A DNA stretch of 64,000 nucleotides, from NCBI RefSeq assembly GCF_042680125.1, contig NZ_JBHTNY010000003.1; one strand, given 5' to 3'. Position 1 is the first letter of the stretch. Every line of letters begins with the position of its first letter. The stretch is from Robinsoniella peoriensis (GTDB lineage: Bacteria > Bacillota > Clostridia > Lachnospirales > Lachnospiraceae). The translations under genes were made by a program, and so were the position numbers. The notes below the pieces were generated by a model, which saw only the letters and a list, made by a program, of their open reading frames with translations, ran no database searches and was not told the origin of the DNA. Positions 16,533 to 25,355 of this stretch are shown in pieces.

Positions 16533-18032
16533 TTAATTGCCTGCTGAAGCTGGCGCAGAACCATCACCTTCAATCGTTACAGGTCCCGGCGATACTACAC
16601 TTCCTTCAACGTCATTTTCATCCATTGCATCATCAGCTCCATCATCATCACCTGGAGCAATTTCTGCATTGCCGCCTTCGTCGCTGCCATTAAACTCCTG
16701 AACATCCATGCTGCCGGATACGCCATTTCCTGCATCCATTCCGCCATCCATGCTTCCTCCCGGCATTACGCCTTCACCGCCCTGAAGATCTTCTGCTCCG
16801 CCGCCGCTGCCTACATCTGAATCATTCTGTCCTGACAGATCGTTGATATTTCTGGTTACCGGAGCCCCTGCTTCTATCGTATCATCCGGATAAGCAATGT
16901 AATCTTCCGCAGTCAGTCCCTCTGTAATCTGATATTTCTGAAGATCCTCATCAAATTCTCCAAGAGTTACTTTTCGTTTTTCCAGTTTATCTTTGGAGTC
17001 TGCTGCCCATACATAGGCTTCTTCCGGTTTTTCTTCATCCATGACCAGATAGTAGCTGTCCAGCCAGATTCCATCTTTATGATCTTCCTGCCCATTATCC
17101 ATTTCGATATAAACGTGCTGACCCAGCATTAAACCATCAGCTGAATCCAGAATTACATAAAATGGATAATTGCTGGAAGATGTCTCAGAACTTCCACTGC
17201 TCATATACATACTGTTCTGGCTGGATTCCGGCTTGTCTGTTTCTACTGACGTTAGTGTTCCCTTCCAAGTTTTATCCTCATCCACTCTGGAACGGATAAT
17301 AACCGGATTGCCTTCAATTATGGAAGACATATTCTGTTCATTGACTTTTCCTTTTACACGGTAATCCCCGGTAGCCAGTACCGTCATAAATGGTTCTGCT
17401 TCGCCGGTACTCGTTGTTGCAGTACCATCCTTATTAATGGACTTTACAACTCCGCCGATTTCACTGAGTACATCCGCATTTGCAATGGTCTTTTTCAGAT
17501 TTTCAATTTCCACTGCTTTCGTTTTCTTTTCATACTCTGACCGCTTTACAGAGTTCTGGGCTGTCTGGATCTGTGTTGTATAGCTCAGCTGTTCATCTGC
17601 ACCAGCTTCCTTTTTCTCCTTCTCCAGCTCAGCAATATTATTATTAGCCGTATCTATATCAGACTGAATACGTTCAAGATCAATCTGAGACTGATTCAGG
17701 GTATCTTCAGAGTCCTGGGTATCATAGGTAAATAACTTATCCCCTACTTTAACCTCCTGCCCCTCTTCTACATAGATTTCTTTTATTTTCTTATCCTGAG
17801 AAACTTCAATTTTCCAGGTTTCCTGGGGTTCTACAACACCGGAATATCTCCCGTTCAGACCATCCCCGCTGGATAGACCGGCAAGATTTGCCACGGAATC
17901 CACATATACGACATTCTTACCTGAAGCTGAGCCTGTCCCTCTGAATTTGAAAAACCATATCGCTAAACCTATTACTGCCAAGACAAGGATAACTGCTATA
18001 ACAATTATAAGTTTCTTTTTCTTCTTATCCAT
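16533..18032 (-). CDS. Membrane-fusion (HlyD/MacA-like) adaptor, first of two
   Basis: 499 residues from the ATG at 18032 (MDKKKKKLIIVIAVILVLAV), with GGAGG upstream; a longer start at 18092 has no ribosome site. One membrane helix (8-28) anchors it outside the cell. A lipoyl half (IKEIYVEEGQEVKVGDKLF), a coiled-coil hairpin (about 115-180), the second lipoyl half and a beta-barrel follow. The last about 95 residues are a disordered Gly/Asp/Met-rich tail (GGGAEDLQGGEG...DDGADDAMDEN), unusual for the family. It is the first gene of the operon; with a second adaptor further on, the exporter may use a mixed adaptor ring, or the two may act with different substrates. Confidence 0.88.
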   Translation of the reverse strand: MDKKKKKLIIVIAVILVLAVIGLAIWFFKFRGTGSASGKNVVYVDSVANLAGLSSGDGLNGRYSGVVEPQETWKIEVSQDKKIKEIYVEEGQEVKVGDKLFTYDTQDSEDTLNQSQIDLERIQSDIDTANNNIAELEKEKKEAGADEQLSYTTQIQTAQNSVKRSEYEKKTKAVEIENLKKTIANADVLSEIGGVVKSINKDGTATTSTGEAEPFMTVLATGDYRVKGKVNEQNMSSIIEGNPVIIRSRVDEDKTWKGTLTSVETDKPESSQNSMYMSSGSSETSSSNYPFYVILDSADGLMLGQHVYIEMDNGQEDHKDGIWLDSYYLVMDEEKPEEAYVWAADSKDKLEKRKVTLGEFDEDLQKYQITEGLTAEDYIAYPDDTIEAGAPVTRNINDLSGQNDSDVGSGGGAEDLQGGEGVMPGGSMDGGMDAGNGVSGSMDVQEFNGSDEGGNAEIAPGDDDGADDAMDENDVEGSVVSPGPVTIEGDGSAPASAGN

Positions 18033-18123
18033 CGTTTTCCTCCATAAATCCATAATAATGTTGATTATACCACCTGCCACTAAGCGTGTCATTAAGAATT
18101 CATTAAATTCACATAAAATTCAA

Positions 18124-18169
18124 AAACCACCTTTTCCTGATTTACTGCCTGTTCAGGAAAAAGTGGTTT
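18124..18169 (-). terminator. Terminator of glyA
   Basis: AAACCAC-CTTTTCCTGA pairs with TCAGGAAAA-AGTGGTTT around a 15-base loop, with T-rich sequence on either side. It lies directly after the glyA stop and also insulates the export operon. Confidence 0.8.
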
Positions 18170-18178
18170 CTAATTAAT

Positions 18179-19417
18179 CTATGATAATGGATATTTTTCG
18201 GTCAGGCTCTGTACAAGTGCCAATGCTTTATCATGGTTTTCTTCCGGTGACTGAAGCATCATTGCAATAGCTTCAGCAATGATATCCATATCAGCTTCTA
18301 CCATACCTCTGGCTGTTACTGCAGGTGTTCCAAGTCTTACACCGCTTGTTACAAATGCCGACTGGGGATCATTTGGAATTGTATTCTTATTGCAGGTGAT
18401 ATTAACGCTGTCTAAAATTTTCTCAACTGCTTTTCCGGTCTGTCCAAGAACGGATAAATCAACCAGCATCAGGTGATTATCTGTACCTCCGGATACAATC
18501 TTAATACCACGGCTCATCAGACCTTTGCTCAGTGCCTGGGCATTCTTAACAATATTTTTCTGATATTCTTTATATTCATCGGATAATGCTTCTTTAAAGC
18601 AGACTGCTTTTGCTGCAATCACGTGCATCAGAGGTCCTCCCTGAATTCCTGGAAATACTGCTTTATTGAAGTTGAATTTTTTTGCTGTTTCTTCACTGCA
18701 TAAGATCAAACCACCACGTGGTCCGCGAAGTGTCTTATGGGTTGTCGTTGTTACAACGTCAGCGTATGGGATTGGGCTTGGATGAACTCCGGCTGCTACC
18801 AGTCCTGCAATATGTGCCATATCGACCATCAGATATGCATTTACTTCATCTGCAATCTCCCGGAATTTCTTAAAGTCGATGGTTCTTGCATATGCGCTTG
18901 CACCTGCAACGATCATTTTCGGTTTTGATTCCAGGGCAATTCTTCTTACTTCTTCATAATCGATAAAGCCTTCATCATTTACCCCATAAGGAACCGCATT
19001 AAAATAAGCTCCGGACATATTAGCCGGACTTCCATGTGTCAGATGTCCGCCGTGTGCAAGATTCATTCCCATCACGGTATCTCCTGGCTTTAACATTGCA
19101 AAAAATACAGCCATATTAGCCTGTGCTCCGGAATGGGGCTGAACATTTGCATAAGTACATCCAAAAATCTCTTTTGCTCTTTCTATGGCCAGAGTTTCAA
19201 CAACATCCACACATTCGCATCCGCCATAATAACGCTTACCCGGATACCCTTCTGCATATTTGTTTGTCAGCGGGCTTCCCATTGCCGCCATTACTGCTTT
19301 ACTAACCCAGTTTTCAGATGCTATCAACTCTATATGGCTGTTTTGCCGATCCTGTTCTGCTTCGATTGCCGACGCTACCTCTGGGTCTACTGACCTTACT
19401 TCATCCAGTGAATACAT
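18179..19417 (-). CDS. glyA: Serine hydroxymethyltransferase
   Basis: 412 residues from the ATG at 19417, with AGGAGG seven bases upstream; a TTG six bases earlier is unlikely. It is a PLP enzyme that converts serine plus tetrahydrofolate into glycine and methylene-tetrahydrofolate, feeding purine and thymidylate synthesis. The PLP lysine lies in TTTHKTLRGPRGG, and IELIASENWVS, PHSGAQANMAVF and LMVDMAHIAGLVAAGVHPSP are the usual family blocks. Stands alone with its own terminator. Confidence 0.97.
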   Translation of the reverse strand: MYSLDEVRSVDPEVASAIEAEQDRQNSHIELIASENWVSKAVMAAMGSPLTNKYAEGYPGKRYYGGCECVDVVETLAIERAKEIFGCTYANVQPHSGAQANMAVFFAMLKPGDTVMGMNLAHGGHLTHGSPANMSGAYFNAVPYGVNDEGFIDYEEVRRIALESKPKMIVAGASAYARTIDFKKFREIADEVNAYLMVDMAHIAGLVAAGVHPSPIPYADVVTTTTHKTLRGPRGGLILCSEETAKKFNFNKAVFPGIQGGPLMHVIAAKAVCFKEALSDEYKEYQKNIVKNAQALSKGLMSRGIKIVSGGTDNHLMLVDLSVLGQTGKAVEKILDSVNITCNKNTIPNDPQSAFVTSGVRLGTPAVTARGMVEADMDIIAEAIAMMLQSPEENHDKALALVQSLTEKYPLS

Positions 19418-19490
19418 ATTCAATCCTCCTAAGATATTTTAACACATTGCAGTATTAATATATCGGTTTTTTCAAAAATTGTCAAGAGGT

Positions 19491-19519
19491 TTGACAATCT
19501 GCCCTTTTTCGTATAAACT
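19491..19519 (+). promoter_or_regulatory. Promoter of DUF1294-lipoprotein pair
   Basis: Consensus -35 TTGACA (19491-19496) and TAAACT (19514-19519) are 17 bp apart. It starts a leader of about 70 bases before the DUF1294 gene and faces away from glyA. Confidence 0.65.
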
Positions 19520-19594
19520 ATAGTAGATGACACAGATTCAGTATGAGATGAAACTTATTACTAAATTTGTCAAATACTGTCGAAAGGATTTCAC

Positions 19595-19864
19595 ATGTAC
19601 TCAATTACAACATTTTATCTTATTCTGATCAATCTTATTGGTTTCCTTTCCATGGGTCTGGATAAGAGCAAAGCAAGGCGCGGCAAATGGCGCATAAAGG
19701 AACGGACACTATTCCTCATTGCTCTGGTTGGCGGAAGTACCGGTTCTCTGTGCGGTATGTATTTTTTTAGACATAAGACAAAACACAGATCATTTGTTAT
19801 AGGAATCCCTGCTATATTAATTTTACAGGCAGCCGGATTCGTTAGTTACTATTTTATTTTTTAA
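19595..19864 (+). CDS. DUF1294 small membrane protein
   Basis: 89 residues. The pattern of two N-terminal helices with MGLDKSKAR-x-KWRIKERTL between them, followed by LVGGSTGSLCGMYFFRHKTKH and a last helix, is that of DUF1294 (YsdA-like) proteins. The function of the family is unknown; it is an integral membrane protein with a conserved basic cytosolic loop. AAGGA lies upstream of the ATG. The lipoprotein gene starts 11 bp after it, so both are co-transcribed. Confidence 0.85.
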   Translation: MYSITTFYLILINLIGFLSMGLDKSKARRGKWRIKERTLFLIALVGGSTGSLCGMYFFRHKTKHRSFVIGIPAILILQAAGFVSYYFIF

Positions 19865-19875
19865 AGGAGACTCCC

Positions 19876-20982
19876 ATGAAGAAATATTCCATCAGATTGT
19901 TATTGTCTGTACTTTTTTTATGTGTGATATTTGTTCCGCTCTCAGGCTGTACGGACAGTGCACCCAAAAAAACCGTAAAAAAAGAACTTAATCTGATCCA
20001 GCATCTGGATGAAAATACAATTAAGTCTTTCATTTCCTATGAAGACATGATACATACTCACTCCAGCTCTGAAGCAATCAGCCCGGAAGCAACCGAATCC
20101 ATTAAATTATTTTTCAAGAACTTCACTTACAAAATTAAATCGACAAAAATTGACGGCGATCATGCGACTGTTGCCGTCGAAATCAAAAATCTTGATACAA
20201 ATGCACTGGCCAAGGATCTTTGCAAAGCCCTCATTGCCCAAAGTGCTTCCTTAGAGAACGAATCCCAGGAAATCTCCGGTTTAACTCCCTACTTCACTTT
20301 ATTACACAATTTTCTATCCAAGAACAGCTATGACCTTATCACTACAACTGCAGAAATCCCACTTACCAAAAACGATGATAACTGGTCTATCGATAATTCA
20401 CCTGAATTAGAAGATGCCCTGGTCAGCGGTTTTGTTTCCCAGTTAAAAAACCCTTACCTGATTACACCGGAAGAAGTTCTATCCATATACATGGAGAGCT
20501 TTAAAAAACTGGATGCAAAGGGTTGGATACAGTATCTGGGAATGGAAGATATTTTCGCTACTGGAAATGCTCTCTATCCGGAAATCGACCTTGCATTGGC
20601 AGACCAGATCGAAAAATATTTTGATTATAAGATACACACTTCCACGCAGGACGAAAATTATGCAACTGTCAATGTGGATATTACCAGTCTGGACTTGGAA
20701 AGTGTACTTCATACATACCGGGATCTTCTTATGAAATATGCCAATACAACCGCTGCAATAAGAGCAACGGATTCGGAGTTGTCGGACAAGACCTCCAAGT
20801 ATCTTTTAGAAGCGTTAAAAGCTAATAAACAGGCAATTACCAAAAATATAGACTTAAAGCTGGCAAATGACGGGTCAAGCTGGGTTCTTCAGCTGAATGA
20901 CGGCTTTTCTGATGCCCTTCTTGGAGATATCAGCGCTGCACTTTCCGCATTCAGCCAGCCGGAAAGTGAAGAAAATTCATAA
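19876..20982 (+). CDS. Lipoprotein with two DUF5105-like repeats
   Basis: 368 residues. The signal peptide ends in the lipobox LSGC with the lipidated cysteine at about 25. Two homologous halves follow, each with a helical start (about 55-75 and 200-225, SYEDMIHTH... and SIYMESFKKLD...) and strand-rich blocks containing the matched motifs HATVAVEIKNLD and YATVNVDITSLD. This is the architecture of DUF4878/DUF5105-type NTF2-like lipoproteins, whose role is unknown. It is probably anchored on the outer face of the membrane. Partner of the DUF1294 gene. Confidence 0.8.
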   Translation: MKKYSIRLLLSVLFLCVIFVPLSGCTDSAPKKTVKKELNLIQHLDENTIKSFISYEDMIHTHSSSEAISPEATESIKLFFKNFTYKIKSTKIDGDHATVAVEIKNLDTNALAKDLCKALIAQSASLENESQEISGLTPYFTLLHNFLSKNSYDLITTTAEIPLTKNDDNWSIDNSPELEDALVSGFVSQLKNPYLITPEEVLSIYMESFKKLDAKGWIQYLGMEDIFATGNALYPEIDLALADQIEKYFDYKIHTSTQDENYATVNVDITSLDLESVLHTYRDLLMKYANTTAAIRATDSELSDKTSKYLLEALKANKQAITKNIDLKLANDGSSWVLQLNDGFSDALLGDISAALSAFSQPESEENS

Positions 20983-20987
20983 TGTAA

Positions 20988-21029
20988 TAAAAAACGGAAA
21001 CTACATGCAGATGCAGTTTCCGTTTTTTT
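20988..21029. terminator. Bidirectional terminator between convergent genes
   Basis: ACGGAAACTACATGCA pairs with TGCAGTTTCCGT, with an A-run before and a T-run after. It serves the lipoprotein gene and the large leftward surface-protein gene. Confidence 0.9.
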
Positions 21030-21031
21030 AT

Positions 21032-24000
21032 TTATTTTACTTTTACCGCTGCGGCTTTACTGTAAGATCCGTAAATACGCTTTCCGGTAGAGTCTGCTTT
21101 ATACGCACGCACCTTTACATAATACTTTCTGCCGCTTTTCAGCTTCTTAACAGTCTTGTTCAGCAATCCCGTATTCAAAGACTTTTTGCCTTTTGTAAAG
21201 GAAGAATTTGCTGCATATAAAATCTGATAGCCCTTTGCTCCCTTTACCTCTTTTGTGGATACAACCATCCGGGTCTTCGTTGTACTGGATAAGCTGATAA
21301 CAGATACTTTTTTCACTTTAACCTTTGTCCACTGGGCATAGACGGTGCGGTTCTTTGCCGACTTAATCTTTTTGTCAGAAGTAATTTTACTTCCGCCCTT
21401 TTTCTTGGTATACCAGCCTTTAAACTCATATCCTGCTCGTTTAGCAGATGGCAGTGTTCCATAGAATGATCCGTATTTAATGGTCTTAGATGCCTTACCA
21501 GACTTACCGCCATTACCATTAAACTTAACTTCATAATTCATTTTTGAAGGTATGGTTACCTTTTTGCCCTTCTTCACCTTATTGTTTCCACTGCCTTTTG
21601 AAGCAACGATTTTGCTGATGTTCTTACAGTTCTTTCCGTAATCCAGAGTTAAGCCTGAGCTATTAATTCCTGCATTGTAGAAAGTCTGGAAGTAAGCCTC
21701 TAAGCCGTCGATTTCATCATCGCCTCCATAAGCTCCATCTTCAAAGATCGGTTTTCTCAGATCTGCATTAATGATCATTTTACCCTGCAGATTTACACAC
21801 TCTTTAAAGGTATTGATCATGTTATTTACACTCTTTGGTATATCCGGAGCCTGACGTAAACTGGTACAATAAGTAAATGCTCCCATCATATCTTGAACAT
21901 TATTTGAAATGGCATAGACCTGGGTTAATTTACTGCAACCAGAAAATGTATAACGCATAGAGGTTACGGAATCCGGAATCTCGGTTGCTGTTTTTAAGGA
22001 ACTGCAGCCCTGGAAAGTGCTGTACATCTCTTTTACTCCATTTGGTATGGATGGTGTCTTTGTTAAACTTTTACAATTATAGAATGTTTCATGCAGAGAA
22101 GTTACCCCCTTTGGTATAGTCGGAGCCTTCTTTAAACTTTCACATCCGCTGAATGTATTTGATAAATTTCTTACCGTTGCCGGAATCTTCGGGGCATCCT
22201 CCAAGCTGGAACATCCCTCAAAAGTGTAATAAAGATTCTTTATTTTTTCCAGAAGTACCGGTGCGTTCTTTAACTTTTTACAGCCACGGAAAGTCTCTTC
22301 TAAATTGGTAACACCTGATGGTATTTTTGGAGCTTTTGTAATGCTTGCACATCCTGAAAATGTCGCCTCCATATTTGTCACACCGGAAGGTATGGACGGT
22401 GCATTGGTGATTTTTTCACACCCTTTCAGATATCCGCTTAAATCTTTTATCTTCTTCGGTATGGATGGTGCTTTTGTTAAATTACTGCAGCCGGAAAACG
22501 CAAATCTTAAGTCCTTCACACTGGATGGGATAGACGGTGCCTTCGTTATACTTCTGCAGTCCTCGAAAGCTCCGGATATATTCTCTGCTTTTGACGGCAG
22601 CTCAGGGATCTCCAGCAGATTAATACATCCTGAGAAAATCTGAGATAAATCAGTGGCACCCTGTGGTAAATTTTCTACTTCTTTGAGCGCTGTACATCTG
22701 GTAAATGCACTGCTGATATCTTTAATATTTTTATTCTGGGGCAGATCATAAAATTTTTCCAGACTGGTACAATCCTGAAATACACCTTTTAAATTTACTA
22801 CACTGTCCGGTATTCCGGATACTGTCTTCAGCCCGCTGCATTCTGCAAAGGCATATTGCATATTATTATCTTCAAACTTAACTCCACTCTCAAACTGAAT
22901 GGATGCAATCAGCCTGTTTTTACTAAATACCCCGTTTTTTGCCCGATCCCCGGTTTTACCTACCACGATCGCATAATCTGTATTGCTGAGTTTTATTTTG
23001 TCAGGAACAACGACCGTGGCATCGCTTCCAATATATTTACGCACGGTAATCGTCTTCGTCTTTTCATTTACATCATAATTCCATTTACTTGAAAAATTCT
23101 CGTATCTCCAGACTGCAAATAATTTCTGGTCTTCTTTTAAACTGTAAACCGTCTCGGAGGTAACAATTTGCGATCCAATCTTATCCGTACTCCATCCGGC
23201 AAAATGATAACCTGTTTTTACGGGTGTTGGAAGCTCCCCATACTTGTCACCGGTTTTCACGGACTTTCTGTCCGGATTCACCGTACCGCCATTCGCATCA
23301 AAGTAAAGCTGGTATCTTCCGGTACTTGGAACGGTAACCAGCTTCCCTTTCGTTACCTTATTGTTCCCTGCACCCCTGGTTGCAATAATCTGATCAATAT
23401 TTTTACAATCCGCCGTGTAATTTACGATCAATCCACTGCCGCCTTTGGCTGCATTCAGGAAACAGTTCTGGTTCCCATGAATTAATTTGCCTTCATTGTT
23501 ATAATAATCCCGCGGATTTCCGGACAAAACCATTTCTCCCTGTAGTTTACTACAATCTTCGAAAGTGCTTCTCATATCGATAACACCATCCGGTATAGCA
23601 GGAGCCTGTACAAGATTGGTACAGCCCTTAAATGCATTTTGAAGATATATTACACTGTCTGGTAGCACAGGAGCTTTTATCAAACTGGTACAGCCTTCAA
23701 ATGCATACTGCATATCCACTACTCCATTTTTAATTTCCGGTATCTCAACCAGACTTGTACATTGGCTGAAGGTATTATTCAGATAAACGACACTGGATGG
23801 GATAACCGGAGCTTTTACTAATTTTACACATCCACTGAAAGTTGCAACCATACTCACAACATGGTCTGGTATCACAGGTGCCTCGCTTAAACTGCTGCAT
23901 CCATCAAATGCTGCGTCAAGATTTGTAACCGTATTCGGAATAACAGGCGCTTTGGTTAAACTTGTACACCCTCTGAATGTATCTTTCAGGCTGACAATTC

Positions 24001-24991
24001 CAGCCGGCAATTGAGGGGTCTGTTCTAAGCTTTTACAGCCGTAGAACGCAGAATCAATATTTGTGACTCCTGCCGGTATTGTTGTAATCTGTTTCAGATT
24101 TGCGCAGTCTCTGAAAATACCATCTATTTCAGTCACACCATCCGGAATAACAGGTGCCTGAACAAGACTGCTGCATTTTTCAAATGCCCCCTGCATCTTT
24201 TTGGTATTCACAGGTATACCGCTTACATCCGTCAATCCGGTACATCCGTAGAATGCATATGACAAATCATTGTCTTCAATATTAACACCGTTATCAAACT
24301 GTACGGTTTTTATCTCCTTGTTGCCGCAAAAAGCGCCCGCGTAATAATCTTCAATTTCCTCGTCATCAAATTGAAATTGTGCTTTTCTTATAATTACTCC
24401 ATATTCGTTATTATTAATTTGAACATTTGATGGCACAAATACATTAACATCGGCACCTTTATATTTTGTCAAAATCACTTTATCTTCTTCTTTGTTAAAA
24501 ATATATTCCCAGTTTTTCTTTAAATATATATCATCATATTGTCCTGAACCAATCTCTTTATTCAGTGCTTCTTCCGACTTTAAATCCAACGATTCATTGC
24601 CGACAGTCTGTGTTTGAGTTTCAGGCTGGTCCACAGCGGTTGTATCCGTTTCTTCCGTCAGGGTTATATCCTCTGTTTCCGGTATTTCTTCCGTAACTGC
24701 CGCTTCAGGCTCTTCTGTCTGGATATCTGCCGCAATCCCCGGTTCCTCTGTTATTTCACCTGCTTCTGGCTCTGTCAGGGCTTCAGTCTCCTTTTTATTG
24801 TCTGCTTTATTTTTCTCTTGTGTTTCCTCTCTGCGAAGATCATTTCCTTTGACTGCTCCCACATTAGCTGCCTGCCCTGTCTCATTCTGCAATTCATCAT
24901 TATCCGCTAATGCAGTAATGCCGGACGTAGAAATAAGTGACGCACAAAGCAGAATGCTCATAATACGTTTACCTTGTTTCCATCGTTTCAT
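21032..24991 (-). CDS. Large leucine-rich-repeat (BspA-like) surface protein
   Basis: 1319 residues, start at 24991 with AGGAGGGTGAGCT upstream. Signal peptide 1-29 (ending ALA), then an acidic Glu/Thr-rich stretch (about 35-135). Two blocks of about 23-residue repeats with the pattern (S/C)L-x-x-AP-x-IP-x-x-V-x-x-(L/M)-x-x-x-F-x-(G/D)C (about 240-490 and 690-1090) are BspA/TpLRR-like leucine-rich repeats. Each block is followed by an InlB-type repeat (about 565-635 and 1150-1225; WxT-x-K motifs ending LFAVW and VYAQW). The last about 90 residues are a Fn3-like domain with many lysines. No LPXTG is present. Such proteins mediate adhesion to host or other bacteria. The binding target is unknown. 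Within-block repeats are prone to recombination. Confidence 0.88.
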   Translation of the reverse strand: MKRWKQGKRIMSILLCASLISTSGITALADNDELQNETGQAANVGAVKGNDLRREETQEKNKADNKKETEALTEPEAGEITEEPGIAADIQTEEPEAAVTEEIPETEDITLTEETDTTAVDQPETQTQTVGNESLDLKSEEALNKEIGSGQYDDIYLKKNWEYIFNKEEDKVILTKYKGADVNVFVPSNVQINNNEYGVIIRKAQFQFDDEEIEDYYAGAFCGNKEIKTVQFDNGVNIEDNDLSYAFYGCTGLTDVSGIPVNTKKMQGAFEKCSSLVQAPVIPDGVTEIDGIFRDCANLKQITTIPAGVTNIDSAFYGCKSLEQTPQLPAGIVSLKDTFRGCTSLTKAPVIPNTVTNLDAAFDGCSSLSEAPVIPDHVVSMVATFSGCVKLVKAPVIPSSVVYLNNTFSQCTSLVEIPEIKNGVVDMQYAFEGCTSLIKAPVLPDSVIYLQNAFKGCTNLVQAPAIPDGVIDMRSTFEDCSKLQGEMVLSGNPRDYYNNEGKLIHGNQNCFLNAAKGGSGLIVNYTADCKNIDQIIATRGAGNNKVTKGKLVTVPSTGRYQLYFDANGGTVNPDRKSVKTGDKYGELPTPVKTGYHFAGWSTDKIGSQIVTSETVYSLKEDQKLFAVWRYENFSSKWNYDVNEKTKTITVRKYIGSDATVVVPDKIKLSNTDYAIVVGKTGDRAKNGVFSKNRLIASIQFESGVKFEDNNMQYAFAECSGLKTVSGIPDSVVNLKGVFQDCTSLEKFYDLPQNKNIKDISSAFTRCTALKEVENLPQGATDLSQIFSGCINLLEIPELPSKAENISGAFEDCRSITKAPSIPSSVKDLRFAFSGCSNLTKAPSIPKKIKDLSGYLKGCEKITNAPSIPSGVTNMEATFSGCASITKAPKIPSGVTNLEETFRGCKKLKNAPVLLEKIKNLYYTFEGCSSLEDAPKIPATVRNLSNTFSGCESLKKAPTIPKGVTSLHETFYNCKSLTKTPSIPNGVKEMYSTFQGCSSLKTATEIPDSVTSMRYTFSGCSKLTQVYAISNNVQDMMGAFTYCTSLRQAPDIPKSVNNMINTFKECVNLQGKMIINADLRKPIFEDGAYGGDDEIDGLEAYFQTFYNAGINSSGLTLDYGKNCKNISKIVASKGSGNNKVKKGKKVTIPSKMNYEVKFNGNGGKSGKASKTIKYGSFYGTLPSAKRAGYEFKGWYTKKKGGSKITSDKKIKSAKNRTVYAQWTKVKVKKVSVISLSSTTKTRMVVSTKEVKGAKGYQILYAANSSFTKGKKSLNTGLLNKTVKKLKSGRKYYVKVRAYKADSTGKRIYGSYSKAAAVKVK

Positions 24992-25150
24992 AGCTCACCC
25001 TCCTTTTCTGACCGTATACACAATCTCTGTTTTTATTTAATTTTTGTACCTATCGAAGCATAAATATTTGATAATTTATATTAAATCAAATTCTCATCAC
25101 ACTTCTATATTAAAAATTATAGCACAATTCCCTGAAAATTCCATAACCAT
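24992..25150. other. Leader and promoter region of the large surface protein
   Basis: AT-rich non-coding spacer upstream of the LRR gene, with several TATAAT-like boxes but no clear -35 partner; I cannot assign a single promoter. Confidence 0.4.
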
Positions 25151-25285
25151 TTACAATTTATTATCAAATACTTCTTCTGGTTTACAATTAAACATACTAC
25201 AATCTGCTGCAACTTCCTGATTCACAACAATTGTAGCGCAAACGACATCCCCGGTTATATTGACATAGTTCCTTGATATCTCCCA
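25151..25285 (-). pseudogene. DAACS-type dicarboxylate symporter, C-terminal relic
   Basis: The minus strand reads NYVNITGDVVCATIVVNQEV and ends VFDNKL. The N-x-TGD-V-C-x-T-I-V core is the conserved C-terminal motif of sodium:dicarboxylate/glutamate symporters (DAACS). Nothing of the first about 350 residues remains and an upstream frame change occurs near 25265, so this is a gene end left by a deletion. Confidence 0.5.
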
Positions 25286-25292
25286 TTACCGT

Positions 25293-25327
25293 AAAAAAAG
25301 AACTATCCGGATGGCAGTCCGGATAGC
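25293..25327 (-). terminator. Terminator of the apt-to-aspS operon
   Basis: On the minus strand CTATCCGGA pairs with TCCGGATAG across a 6-base loop and is followed by a T-run (25293-25299). It lies about 30 bp past the aspS stop. Confidence 0.9.
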
Positions 25328-25355
25328 TCATATATAATATTTCTATCATTTAATT

